This document shows positions 1 to 8,562 of a stretch of 37,146 nucleotides of DNA, piece after piece. Below the pieces are notes generated by a model. The model did no database searches. It saw only the letters and a list, made by a program, of their open reading frames with translations, and was not told the DNA's origin. Position numbers and translations under genes: made by a program. This DNA comes from Chloroflexi bacterium B3_Chlor. Lineage in GTDB: Bacteria > Chloroflexota > Anaerolineae > UBA7937 > B3-Chlor. The DNA is taken from the NCBI GenBank assembly GCA_005223035.1, contig NJBK01000033.1:1-37146 (forward strand), read 5' to 3'. Position 1 is the first letter of the stretch. Each line of letters opens with the position of its first letter.

Positions 1-796
1 GTAGAGCGGGGTAGCCGTTTGAAACAAGGCTCGTTAGGGCGCGATCTTTGCGCACGACTGTGCAGGTCCAGCACCCGAATCGGCCACGCCCATATGGGGG
101 GGATGAGGGCTGCTGGATCATGGAGTCTTCATGCGAGGCGTCCTTGTAGAGAGCAAAGAGGGCCTCGGCATCAATGCTCCTCGGAATGGGGTTCTCCAGG
201 AGGGTAGCCCAGACTTCTTCCGTCGAGTAATCGATTATTGGCGCGAAGATCAGCAGACCCCTTTCTCGGTCCTGTCGAAGGTAGTTATGGTTGGGCGAGC
301 TATATCGAGCAATGGTTCGATCCCTAGTGGCGCTTTCTCCTTTCCGTAGTCCCAAGAGAAGAATGCCGCTTTCAGCGCCAGCGTCGCGGAAGAACCGGTT
401 AACGGGATTCGTGCGAAGTCTTCGCGTACACCATCTGAACTTGTTGGTGGGAGGAGGATAGCCTCTGCCGATGACTTTGACGAGATATCTATCGCCCAGT
501 GGCGGCGACACAACGGCAATGGACAGTGGAATCCCGTGGGCCGTGCATTCAGCCTGATACGCGGTGAGGACTGAGAGGGCCAGATCGCGGACCGGTGGCA
601 TCTCGACGCCGCTGTCCGCGTAGACGATTGTGATTCGGGTGCTCTTCCTCGAAAGACCGGCTAGGGCCATGTAGAGGAGCTTGAGTACCGCAGACGAGTC
701 CTTTCCCCCGCTATAGCCGATGTACCACGGTGTGTTCGCGCGCGCGTACTGGGCAGCTATGAGCGAGATCGTTGGGTCATTGTGCTTTGGGGTCAT
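1..796 (-). CDS. DndC-like PAPS-reductase-family sulfurtransferase (N-terminal part; runs off left edge)
   Basis: An open frame runs from ATG at 796 to the window edge without a stop, about 265 codons, so the C-terminus is missing. Visible motifs are the ATP-pyrophosphatase P-loop YSGGKDSS (residues 28-35), VIGRGYPPPTNKFRWCTRRL, a GLRKGESATR segment and the cysteine motif GRFGCWTCTVV near the end. These are hallmarks of the DndC/PAPS reductase family, which activates a target or carrier with ATP in DNA phosphorothioation; BREX type 4 BrxP is a related alternative. The start overlaps the end of the upstream membrane-protein gene by 20 bp, so the two are probably translationally coupled. No dndB, dndD or dndE is visible because the window ends here. 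Family assignment is firm; the exact system is not. Confidence 0.85.
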   Translation of the reverse strand, partial: MTPKHNDPTISLIAAQYARANTPWYIGYSGGKDSSAVLKLLYMALAGLSRKSTRITIVYADSGVEMPPVRDLALSVLTAYQAECTAHGIPLSIAVVSPPLGDRYLVKVIGRGYPPPTNKFRWCTRRLRTNPVNRFFRDAGAESGILLLGLRKGESATRDRTIARYSSPNHNYLRQDRERGLLIFAPIIDYSTEEVWATLLENPIPRSIDAEALFALYKDASHEDSMIQQPSSPPYGRGRFGCWTCTVVRKDRALTSLVSNGYPAL

Positions 797-1472
797 CGGG
801 TGTGGCCACGCTTTCCACGGGCTGACCAGATGCGAGGTTAAGGAGCTGCTCATACAATTCGTCTGGGTGACGCTGCAGGATGAAATCGAGCTGGTCGTTG
901 GAGAGCTCTATATGCCTGGAGGTGACCTTTGGCATCAACACGAGGGCTGCGAACAGGTACGTAATGCATAGGCCCAATGCGACAACAAGGTAGTGAGGCA
1001 TAGGCTTGAAAAGATAGGCGAACAGGTAGACGGGGATGAAGAATAAGGTTACGGCCATCACATCGGCAGTTGTGCTCCACAATAGACCATTCTGGTACAC
1101 GTCCTGCGTCTTTGACTTCAATGACTCGTCGTTGTCTACGATGCTGTAAAAGACATGCATGAGTTGTCGGCCCTGAGTGAGGGACTCGACCTTAGCGCCT
1201 ATCAGGTTGCCAGCGCAGAATGGTGCCGCTAGTTTCCCTTTGATATTCGCCTGGACCAGCGAGAGCGAATCTCTTAGGAAGGGGCCTCGGATGTTCATGA
1301 TGTTGTACAGGTAGCCTATCGGAAACACTATCACAAGGTAGAGCAAGCCTTCGAGCGACCGCAGGAACTGGGACAGGTCCTGGAGCGATGACTTGAAGAG
1401 AAGGGAGGCAAAGGTGATGGTCATTACCCCAGGAACGATAAGTCTGAGTGTCTTCAGTGTTGTCTTGGACAC
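777..1472 (-). CDS. Four-helix membrane protein of unknown function, coupled to the DndC-like gene
   Basis: This 231-aa protein starts at a GTG (1472) preceded by AGGGGG about 9 nt upstream; a longer frame from GTG 1517 lacks a good ribosome site. Four hydrophobic segments are visible: two near the N-terminus (LIVPGVMTITFASLLF and LLYLVIVFPIGYLYNI) and two near the C-terminus (VMAVTLFFIPVYLFAYLF and LVVALGLCITYLFAALVLM). About 75 mostly polar residues lie between the pairs. I do not recognise the family. Its last codons overlap the DndC-like start, implying cotranscription and perhaps a role in the same system, for example as a membrane effector. That role is inferred only from position. Confidence 0.65.
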   Translation of the reverse strand: MSKTTLKTLRLIVPGVMTITFASLLFKSSLQDLSQFLRSLEGLLYLVIVFPIGYLYNIMNIRGPFLRDSLSLVQANIKGKLAAPFCAGNLIGAKVESLTQGRQLMHVFYSIVDNDESLKSKTQDVYQNGLLWSTTADVMAVTLFFIPVYLFAYLFKPMPHYLVVALGLCITYLFAALVLMPKVTSRHIELSNDQLDFILQRHPDELYEQLLNLASGQPVESVATPDDPKAQ

Positions 1473-1687
1473 TGCATGAATCCCCCTAGCGTTATCCTGG
1501 ATCGCGCTGCCGCGCACCGGTCATTGAGCATCCACAGCTGGGCCGCTCAACTACTCAGTGCGCCGAATCCACCCTTGCTCCTTTGAGGGTGTGTTGGATG
1601 GAATCCTCCCGGCTCCCTGTGGGAGCTGCTTGTACAGAGACTTCTCGCGTAGTAGCTCTATACTGGCTCTTCTCGGAAATACGTGGA

Positions 1688-2062
1688 ATGCATGATCACT
1701 ATAGACCAGATGACAGGATAAGTCAACCCGCATTGGAGCACATCGTGGCAGGCACAAGTGACGAAAAGCTCCTCGATCGAATCCGTGACGCGGTCCGCCT
1801 CAGGCACTACTCCTAGCGCACTGGCCAAGCGCAAGTCAAGAGGATCATGCACTACATCTACTTCCACGACGTCAGCCAGACGGAGGAGATAGGCGGACCC
1901 GAGGTCGAAGGGTTCCTGACCCAGCTGGCGATCAGCGAAAACGTCGCCGCCTCGACCGAGAACCAGGCCCTCAGTGCCCTCTTCCTCGATGGATCCCAGG
2001 CCGAGTTGATCCCGGCTCCGCCGCCCGATGTGGTTGCAGGTTCCTCCGCACACCGGGTATAA
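1688..2062 (+). pseudogene. Integron-type tyrosine recombinase, N-terminal remnant
   Basis: Read in one frame, the segment gives KLLDRIRDAVRLRHYS, an in-frame TAG at 1814-1816, then RTGQAQVKRIMHYIYFHD and further on PEVEGFLTQLAISENVAAST and NQALSAL. This is the N-terminal core-binding (SAM-like) domain of integron-type integrases, in which the Y-S-x-R-T-E-Q-A-Y and FLTxLAxxxxVAASTQNQAL motifs are conserved. After NQALSALF the similarity is lost, and no catalytic domain with the R-H-R-Y residues follows. The stop codon and truncation mean it cannot make an active recombinase. It marks past mobile-element activity beside the defence-like left flank. Confidence 0.7.
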
Positions 2063-2063
2063 T
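2034..2063 (+). promoter_or_regulatory. Sigma-70 promoter of lgt
   Basis: TTGCAG at 2034-2039 and a perfect TATAAT at 2058-2063 are separated by 18 bp. Transcription would start near 2070, downstream of the GTG at 2065. This supports ATG 2101 as the lgt start. The promoter lies in the dead end of the integrase remnant. Confidence 0.75.
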
Positions 2064-2100
2064 CGTGCCTGACAATCACTCTGAAAGGATACCGGATACC

Positions 2101-2943
2101 ATGGACCCTATAGCGTTCAGACTGCCCATCTTGGCCATACCGATCTACTGGTATGGCATCGTAGTGGTGACCTGCATACTGGTCGGCTCCTACGTGGCGA
2201 CAATCGAGGCCAAGAGAAGAGGAGAGGATCCGGACCACATCTGGAATGGGTTGATTGTGGCCATCGTCTTCGGCTTGATCGGCGCTCGTCTATATCACGT
2301 CATCTCGAGCCCACAGGGGCTGGTTCGGGGTTTCGAGTACTACAGTCAGCACCCGGTCGAGATCTTCATGGTCTGGCAGGGCGGGCTGGGGCTCTTCGGC
2401 ATGGTGGCCGGAGGGGTGCTGGGGATTTTCTTGTATACTCGGTGGCAGAAGCTTGATTTCCTGATCTGGCTGGATATCGTGGCCCCGGCCTTGGCCCTGG
2501 GACAGGCCATCGGACGGTGGGGGAACTTCTTCAACCAGGAGTTGTACGGCTACCCCACCACCGTGGCGTGGGGTATCCCCATTGACATGCAGTACCGGCT
2601 GCCACAGTTCACCAATCTGCCCGAGACAGCGCGTTTTCACCCCACTTTCGCCTACGAGTCAATCTGGAACTTCCTCGTGTTTCTCACGCTCATGTATGTG
2701 GGGCGGCGCTACGAGGAACGGCTGCTGAAAGGGGACGTCTTCCTGATGTGGTGCATCCTGTATCCACTGGGACGCTTCCTTGTGGAGTTCCAGCGCCCAG
2801 ACGCCTGGATGCTGGGGCCCATTGCGGCAGCGCAGGCCGTCTCAATCGTAGTTGCGGTTGCGGCTGTGGCGATCATGGTGTACCGTCATCGCTTCCGGAC
2901 ATCAGCTGTGGAGCCGGAGGAGGTGGAGAGCGAAGCGTCATGA
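2101..2943 (+). CDS. lgt: Prolipoprotein diacylglyceryl transferase
   Basis: Lgt transfers diacylglycerol from phosphatidylglycerol to the lipobox cysteine of prelipoproteins in the cytoplasmic membrane. The 280-aa protein has about seven hydrophobic segments, the GARLYHV motif, the Lgt signature GRWGNFFNQELYG, the HPTFAYES motif, and a C-terminal PLGRFLVEFQRPD segment, all typical of the family and of normal length. ATG 2101 was chosen over GTG 2065 because the TATAAT box ends at 2063; GAAAGGAT lies about 9 nt upstream. The window encodes at least two lipoproteins (8440-7214 and 9198-8563) that would be substrates. It appears monocistronic; the next gene begins 85 bp later with its own ribosome site. 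Confidence 0.95.
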   Translation: MDPIAFRLPILAIPIYWYGIVVVTCILVGSYVATIEAKRRGEDPDHIWNGLIVAIVFGLIGARLYHVISSPQGLVRGFEYYSQHPVEIFMVWQGGLGLFGMVAGGVLGIFLYTRWQKLDFLIWLDIVAPALALGQAIGRWGNFFNQELYGYPTTVAWGIPIDMQYRLPQFTNLPETARFHPTFAYESIWNFLVFLTLMYVGRRYEERLLKGDVFLMWCILYPLGRFLVEFQRPDAWMLGPIAAAQAVSIVVAVAAVAIMVYRHRFRTSAVEPEEVESEAS

Positions 2944-3028
2944 GAGTCTAGGACAATGATGGGACTGGGCGCTGGAGGGTGTCGTCCGCCGCGATGGCTA
3001 ACCACCATGGAATCTAGAGGAGAGTGAA

Positions 3029-4996
3029 TTGTTCGGACCGACACTGAAAACGGTGCAGGACCGGTTATCCGGCCACATAGCCAAGGGTTATGTGGCCGAT
3101 ATTATTCAGTATCATCGAATCCAGGCCAGCCCTGGTTTTCGCGGGGCAGCCCAATACTGCGAAGAACGTCTCAGGGAGTTCGGCCTTGATGCAGAACTCC
3201 TCGCCTTTCCCGCCAAAGAAGGGGTCTCTTGCTGGGCCACTCCCATGTTTCAGGAATGGGAGGCCAGCGAAGGAATGCTGTACTTGGTCGAGCCCGAGGA
3301 AGCTAGCAGAAAGCTGGCAGATTACGGTGAACTCAAGCTCAGCCTCATCCAGCGGAGTGTTTCCTTTGAGGGAGAGGCCGAGGTGGTACTCCTGGAAGAT
3401 GGTGAGGAGTGGGCTGAGTATGAAGGCCTGGATCTAACGGGTAAGGTCGTCCTGAGCAGCGGTGACAGGGATCGCCTGCGCTACCTGGCGGTTGAGAAAC
3501 ACGGCGCAGCGGGCATCATCTTCGATGGGATGAAGGAACTGCCCAGGCTACGTAGTGCCATGGACCTCCCTGACGCTCTCCAGTACACCTCTTTCTGGTG
3601 GTATGGCGGAGAGAGGAAGTGCTTTGGCTTCGTGCTATCGCCCAAGGAAGGTGCACGCCTGCGCGCGCTGATCAGGCAAAGGCGGCGAGAAGGGAAGTCG
3701 CCGGTGAGGGTGCGAGCCAAGGTGGTCAGCAGGTTCTGGGATGGCGAACTGAACGCGGTATCGGCTCTGATTCCCGGCCAGACCGAGGAGGAGGTGGTCG
3801 TCGTGGCCCACCTGTGTCACCCGCAGTGGTCGGCCAACGACAACGCTTCAGGGGCAGCCACAGTTCTGGAGGTGGCTCGCACGCTGAAAGGGTTGATCTC
3901 CGAGGGAAAGCTGGCGAAGCCTCGACGAGGGATTAGATTCCTGCTAGTCCCGGAGATATATGGAACGCAGGCGTACCTGGCACACCACGAGGAATGCTTG
4001 CCTCAAATGATAGCTGGCCTCAACCTGGACATGGTGGGGGAGAACCAGGACCTGTGCGGGAGTTCTCTACTTTTGGAGCGCGTCCCCGAGCCAGCGGCCA
4101 GTTTTGCGAACGATCTGGCGGAAAGCTTGCTGGAGGAGATCATCGGGGAGATTCCCAGTTTCGCCGGCATGGGACGCTACTCCACGTTCCGTCACGCAAT
4201 CACTCCCTTCTCCGGTGGAAGCGACCACTGTATCTTATCCGATCCCAGTGTCGGTGTTCCCTGTCCGATGATCACCCAGTGGCCGGACAAGTTCTACCAC
4301 ACCAGTGCGGACACATTGGACAAGGTTGATCCTGCAATGTTGGCGCGGGTGGGCAGCGTTGCTGCCACTTATTCATGCTTCGTGGCCAACGCTGGCCGGG
4401 AAGAGGCCATGTGGCTGGGCGAGGAGATCTTGTCCCGCTTCAAGGGACGCTTGCTGGCCCTGGTCCGCGTGGGTGTCAAGGCGGCCATGGCAGGCGAGGG
4501 CTCGCCGAGGGATAGGGAGATGCTAGTCAAACGGGTGCATTTCCTGACCGAGCGGAATGATCAGGCCCTGGCTTCTTTGCGGCGCCTGGGGGAGGTGGAT
4601 GTGGCTCCTTTGCAGGGGGAGGCCCACGCCTTCGCCGAGGCGGAGTTGGCAAGGATCGAGTCGCTGATCCCGCAGTCTGCTGTGGAGCGACCGACGGGTC
4701 CGTGGGAGGAGGCTGCGGCCGAGATGGTCCCCCGTCGGCTCCATCGGGGACCGATAGACTTGAAGGACCACCTGAACGTGATGAACGAGGAGGATTGGGA
4801 GACCTGGTGGAGAATCTACAAAGAACATCCCGAGGCCACGTGGGTTTGCCCTCCTCTGCTACTATACTGGGCCGACGGGCAGCGCAATCTACAGGAGATC
4901 AGCGACCTGATAGAGCTGGAGGCGGGGAGCAGGAGGACTGAGATGCTGGTCACCTTCTGTCGAATATGGGAGCATCTAGGCTTGGTGGAACTATAG
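3029..4996 (+). CDS. M28-family zinc peptidase with DUF4910-like fold and C-terminal extension
   Basis: A 655-aa protein starting at TTG (3029), chosen because AGAGGAGAG sits 4 nt upstream and the N-terminus is complete. It shows a protease-associated-like insertion (about residues 115-230), then the peptidase core: HLCHPQWSANDNASGAATVLE (residues 261 on, with metal ligands around H264 and D271), LLVPEIYGT (catalytic Glu region), LDMVGENQD, and GGSDHCILSDP with a downstream HTSADTLDKVDP metal motif. This resembles DUF4910/aminopeptidase-like M28 enzymes. Residues from about 545 add a tail ending in ATWVCPPLLLYWADGQRN and an EISDLIELE helix pair, which may be a winged-helix-like module. No signal peptide is visible, so it is probably cytosolic. 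The substrate is unknown. Confidence 0.85.
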   Translation: MFGPTLKTVQDRLSGHIAKGYVADIIQYHRIQASPGFRGAAQYCEERLREFGLDAELLAFPAKEGVSCWATPMFQEWEASEGMLYLVEPEEASRKLADYGELKLSLIQRSVSFEGEAEVVLLEDGEEWAEYEGLDLTGKVVLSSGDRDRLRYLAVEKHGAAGIIFDGMKELPRLRSAMDLPDALQYTSFWWYGGERKCFGFVLSPKEGARLRALIRQRRREGKSPVRVRAKVVSRFWDGELNAVSALIPGQTEEEVVVVAHLCHPQWSANDNASGAATVLEVARTLKGLISEGKLAKPRRGIRFLLVPEIYGTQAYLAHHEECLPQMIAGLNLDMVGENQDLCGSSLLLERVPEPAASFANDLAESLLEEIIGEIPSFAGMGRYSTFRHAITPFSGGSDHCILSDPSVGVPCPMITQWPDKFYHTSADTLDKVDPAMLARVGSVAATYSCFVANAGREEAMWLGEEILSRFKGRLLALVRVGVKAAMAGEGSPRDREMLVKRVHFLTERNDQALASLRRLGEVDVAPLQGEAHAFAEAELARIESLIPQSAVERPTGPWEEAAAEMVPRRLHRGPIDLKDHLNVMNEEDWETWWRIYKEHPEATWVCPPLLLYWADGQRNLQEISDLIELEAGSRRTEMLVTFCRIWEHLGLVEL

Positions 4997-5023
4997 CGTG
5001 GGGCTTTCGTCCCTACTTACTCC

Positions 5024-6406
5024 TCAAAGGGGCAATGCGAACGAGAAGGTTGCTCCCCTGCCGGCATCACTTTGAGCCCAGACCTCTCCCTCATGGGCTT
5101 CCACGAGCTGCTTGACGATGGTCAGGCCCAACCCTGCACCCCCAGTGACCCGAGAACGGGCTTTGTCTCCACGGTAGAAGCGCTCGAAGACCAGTGGGAG
5201 TTCTTGCTCGTCCAACCCTGCTCCCTGATCAGTGACATCGACCTGTACCGCTTCTTCCAGTTCCGTGGCCTTCACCGTGATAGCTGCCCCTGCTGGGCTA
5301 TGTCGTAGCGCGTTGTCGAGCAGGTTGAACAGCACCTGGCCGATCCGCTGAGGGTCGGCGTTCACCAGCGGTAAGTCGGCAGGCAAGTCCCGGACAATGG
5401 TGATGTTGTCCTTCCCTGCCCGGCGCGCCACACTCGCTACGGTTCGCTCGATCAGAGAGGCCAAGTTCGTAGGCTCTCGTTCGATCTTCAGCTGACCGGC
5501 CTCGGCAAGAGCGAGTTCCTGTAGGTCGTCCACCAACCGGGACAGAAGCACCGTCTCCTTATGGATGGCAGCGATGTTCTCCTCTGTAGGCTCAAAGACT
5601 CCGTCCACGATGGCCTCTAGATTACCACGCATCACGGACAATGGGGTGCGCAGCTCGTGCGCGATATCCGCCACCATGTTCCGGCGCAGCTTCTCTGCTC
5701 GCGCCAGGCTTTCAGCCATGTCGTTGAAAGCCTTGCCCAGTTCCCCAATCTCATCTCCGGATCTGATGTCCACTCTCTGACTGAGGTCGCCTCCAGCGAT
5801 GCCCTGCGTTGCGGTCGTCAACTTGCGTAGCGGGCCCGTCAATTGCCAGGTCAGCAGAAGGCCCAAGAGAATCGCTACGGCGCAGGCTGCAGTGCCCACC
5901 GGCACGATCGTTCGACTGACTTGTCCTAGAAAGGCCGATTCCAGGTCACTGAAACTGTCCATCAACGGACTTGGTAAGAGGAAACCGATCGTCTGCCCTT
6001 CCACTGCTAGAGGTATACTGGCAGCTAGTTCATCCGGGGAGAGCTCTTGGCCAATGTCTACGCTTCGTGAGGGGGCGATGACCACACCATTCTCGTCGGC
6101 AAGCTTGAAGCGCCATGGTCGCGTCACACCGGGCATCATCCCGGGCAGCCCCCCCGGTCCCATTCCGTGGCCCATACGGCCTGGAAACCAGAACACAAGA
6201 GAATCCACAGCCTCCCAGCTCCCCTGGCTGGAATAGTATGTGGCGAGTGCTTCGGCCAATCCGGTTCGCTCTTCAGCCCGACTGCGATTGACGAAGCTCG
6301 CAAAGCTCCTAATGGTCACAACGCGAGGTATCAGGATGGATAATCCGACTCCCATTAGTGTCACAAGCACCAGAGCCGCCGTCAGTTTGAACCACAGGCT
6401 CCTCAT
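5024..6406 (-). CDS. Sensor histidine kinase (BaeS/PhoR-like)
   Basis: The 460-aa membrane kinase has an N-terminal TM (residues 8-30), an extracytoplasmic domain of about 135 residues, a second TM (about 167-188), a HAMP linker, a HisKA domain with the phospho-acceptor in DIAHELRTPLS (H250), and HATPase_c boxes: NLLDNALRHS (N box), DQGAGL (G1) and GAGLGLTIV (G2). The sensor domain contains a Gly/Met/Pro-rich stretch (GRMGHGMGPGGLPGMMPG), unusual and possibly metal-responsive, though that is a guess. The gene follows its response regulator by 4 bp and is surely cotranscribed. Its position after an ABC export operon, and the shared repeat boxes upstream, suggest envelope-stress or drug sensing. 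Confidence 0.93.
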   Translation of the reverse strand: MRSLWFKLTAALVLVTLMGVGLSILIPRVVTIRSFASFVNRSRAEERTGLAEALATYYSSQGSWEAVDSLVFWFPGRMGHGMGPGGLPGMMPGVTRPWRFKLADENGVVIAPSRSVDIGQELSPDELAASIPLAVEGQTIGFLLPSPLMDSFSDLESAFLGQVSRTIVPVGTAACAVAILLGLLLTWQLTGPLRKLTTATQGIAGGDLSQRVDIRSGDEIGELGKAFNDMAESLARAEKLRRNMVADIAHELRTPLSVMRGNLEAIVDGVFEPTEENIAAIHKETVLLSRLVDDLQELALAEAGQLKIEREPTNLASLIERTVASVARRAGKDNITIVRDLPADLPLVNADPQRIGQVLFNLLDNALRHSPAGAAITVKATELEEAVQVDVTDQGAGLDEQELPLVFERFYRGDKARSRVTGGAGLGLTIVKQLVEAHEGEVWAQSDAGRGATFSFALPL

Positions 6407-6410
6407 GAGA

Positions 6411-7088
6411 TCACCCCTCGAACTTGTAACCCACCCCGTAGATAGTCATGATGTGTTGAGGATTCCTGGGGTCGGTTTCGATCTTCTGGCGTAAGTTCTT
6501 GATGTGAACATCAATAGTGCGTTCATAACCCTCGTATGCGTAGCCCTGGGTTTGTTCCAGCAGTTGCGAGCGGGTGAAGGCTCTCCCTGCATCCTGCATC
6601 AGGGTCGCCAGCAGGTCAAACTCGGTTGGAGTTAGACTTACTGACTCGCCGCCGACTGTTACCGCATGTCGAGAGAGATCTACGGTGATGTCACCTCGGG
6701 AGATCCTCTCCGGCTTGGGGGGCAGGCCTTGAACCCGACGCAGCACGGCCCGAACTCGCGCCACCAACTCGCGGGGCGAAAAGGGTTTGGTCACATAGTC
6801 GTCGGCGCCGAGTTCCAATCCGACCAGCTTGTCGCTTTCCTCCACACGTGCCGTCAACATGACGATGGGGACATCGGATTCCTTGCGCAGCGCGCGGCAA
6901 ACGTCCCAACCGTCCATCTCCGGCAACATCAGGTCCAAGACTACCAGGTCCGGCTTGTCGTGGCGGGCGATCTGCATCGCCTTCTTTCCGTCGTAGGCCG
7001 CCAGGACCTGAAAGCCGTCTTGCTCCAGATAGGCGCGCACCAGCTTCACGATGCCGGGATCGTCATCTACTACCAGTACTTTGCTCAT
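6411..7088 (-). CDS. OmpR/PhoB-family response regulator
   Basis: A 225-aa two-domain regulator. The receiver domain has the acidic pocket VVDDDP (residues 6-11), phospho-acceptor D52 in VVLDLMLPEMDG, the switch Thr in MLTARVEE and Lys in VTKPFSPREL. The C-terminal winged helix has LTPTEFDLLATL and RTIDVHIKNLRQKI. Regulators of this type bind direct repeats spaced about 11 bp. Such repeats occur upstream of the export operon (12624-12656) and of the DUF2680-like gene (about 13523-13562). The gene has its own sigma-70 promoter, so it need not depend on the upstream operon. Confidence 0.95.
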   Translation of the reverse strand: MSKVLVVDDDPGIVKLVRAYLEQDGFQVLAAYDGKKAMQIARHDKPDLVVLDLMLPEMDGWDVCRALRKESDVPIVMLTARVEESDKLVGLELGADDYVTKPFSPRELVARVRAVLRRVQGLPPKPERISRGDITVDLSRHAVTVGGESVSLTPTEFDLLATLMQDAGRAFTRSQLLEQTQGYAYEGYERTIDVHIKNLRQKIETDPRNPQHIMTIYGVGYKFEG

Positions 7089-7134
7089 GGCCTATCTCCC
7101 GCAAACTGCTGTATCCCTGGTCCGGATGTAAGTA

Positions 7135-7163
7135 ATCATACTGTACGGTGGAGTGTATGTCAA
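7135..7163 (-). promoter_or_regulatory. Sigma-70 promoter of the two-component system
   Basis: On the minus strand TTGACA (7163-7158) and TATGAT (7140-7135) are separated by exactly 17 bp. It lies in the 125-bp gap between the TolB-like gene and the response regulator. It has no 11-bp TTCA repeats, so strong autoregulation is not evident. Confidence 0.8.
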
Positions 7164-7213
7164 CGCGTCGGTGAGCCCGACCGCCATTCGCCTCGAGAGA
7201 CCGAGGGCGCCTG

Positions 7214-8440
7214 CTATGGCCCCCACGAGATCACCCTCTCGTAGACACCAGTGTATTGGATCTCGAGAGACTCTGTGACATTTTCCAATATCTTCCTTTG
7301 CTTGCTGCCATCGGCGTTCATCACGTAGAATTCCCATTTCCCGCTGCGGTCGGAGAGGAAAACGATTTGCTCACCATCAAGACTCCAAGCAGGCGAGACG
7401 TTGTTGGGTCGCGGTTCGACGTAGGCGGAACTGCTGGTCAGAGGCCAACGACCGCTGCCATCGGCGTTCATGATGTAGATCTCCCAATGGTCATGTTGCC
7501 AGTGCATGAATGCGATGCGAGTCCCGTCGGGAGACCACACTGGGAAGTGGTCATGCACATTATTGGTCAACACGCTGTTGTTCGGCCCTTCTACCGTAGT
7601 CATGCACAACCCGTGGAGCTCGGAGGGGATTGCGCCGCTATCACCACCATCATAGACTAGCCATTCTCCATCGGCAGACCAGGTGGGGGAGAAGGAGAAA
7701 CGGTCATTGTAGGGCTGGTGCAAGTACCCGTCGGCTACGTCTACGACACCGATGTGCCACTCGGTCTGAGGCCTAGGGGGAATCGTTCTGCAAAGTTCGC
7801 CCATGCACATCTTCATGGGCGCCGTCATGCCCTCGGTCTCGAAGTAGAAAGCTATCTGGGTACCATCGGGAGACCAGACCGGGGCTCGGGCCACATTGGA
7901 GCTGAACAGCAGTCTCTCGCCGCTGCCGTCGCCATTGATGATGTAGATGCCCCAGGGCGTTGTCCAGTGAGAGAAGGTTATCTGGCCACCCACGGGGGAC
8001 CAGTCCGGATCCATGCCATCGGTGAGACGGGTGAGGTTGCTCCCGTCGGCGTTCACCGTGTAAATGTCGCCGCCACTAGCCACCTGAAAGACGAAGCGAC
8101 CCTGCAGTTCATCTGTTGGTGATTGCTCAGGTGTCGGCGTTGATTCAGCCGGCATCTGCGCAGCAGCAATCTCCGGTGTGGTGGTTGGCGCCGGCGTGTC
8201 CGTTGGCTCCACGGGCTCGGGTGCCGGCGTGTTCGTCGGCACCGTAGCCGTAGCCGTTGGTTCCGGGGTCACCGTGGCAGTGGCCGTTGACTCCGGGGTC
8301 GGGGTAGCTGTGGCCGTCTCTTCGAAGACTGCCGACGGAGGCGTGGGAGCGTCCGTGTCCGCAGCCTCTGGCACCGTAACCTCTCTACAGCCGCACAACA
8401 GTACTATGAGCAAGGCAAGCAGCAAACTCCTCTTCATCAT
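7214..8440 (-). CDS. TolB-like beta-propeller lipoprotein
   Basis: A 408-aa exported lipoprotein. The start at 8440 is set by AGGAGG six nt upstream; a second ATG follows directly. The signal peptide MMKRSLLLALLIVLLCGC ends in a lipobox cysteine. Residues 20-110 are a Thr/Pro-rich linker (ATATPTPESTATATVTPEP and similar), followed by repeated WD40-like/PD40 blades with motifs such as MDPDWSPVG, PVWSPDGTQIAF, PTWSADGEWLVY and PAWSLDGEQIVFLSDRSG, each with an IYxMNADGS strand. Family members are extracytoplasmic beta-propellers with binding or scaffolding roles. It lies in the same direction as the export genes; a direct role in export is not shown. Confidence 0.88.
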   Translation of the reverse strand: MMKRSLLLALLIVLLCGCREVTVPEAADTDAPTPPSAVFEETATATPTPESTATATVTPEPTATATVPTNTPAPEPVEPTDTPAPTTTPEIAAAQMPAESTPTPEQSPTDELQGRFVFQVASGGDIYTVNADGSNLTRLTDGMDPDWSPVGGQITFSHWTTPWGIYIINGDGSGERLLFSSNVARAPVWSPDGTQIAFYFETEGMTAPMKMCMGELCRTIPPRPQTEWHIGVVDVADGYLHQPYNDRFSFSPTWSADGEWLVYDGGDSGAIPSELHGLCMTTVEGPNNSVLTNNVHDHFPVWSPDGTRIAFMHWQHDHWEIYIMNADGSGRWPLTSSSAYVEPRPNNVSPAWSLDGEQIVFLSDRSGKWEFYVMNADGSKQRKILENVTESLEIQYTGVYERVISWGP

Positions 8441-8562
8441 CACTAACCTCCTGTACACTCCGGTGCACTGGAACCGCGCACCTGCGAGTTGATCATCTCG
8501 CACGAAGCTCCTTTCGCCCGATCATCTATACCGGAATCCAGCATTGTCTGGGCGCCGGTCGA

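Noticed and set aside
3090..3437. Alternative plus-strand frames inside the M28 peptidase gene
   Set aside because: They overlap the conserved peptidase frame and contain no domain; the TTG-started frame has full-length conserved motifs.
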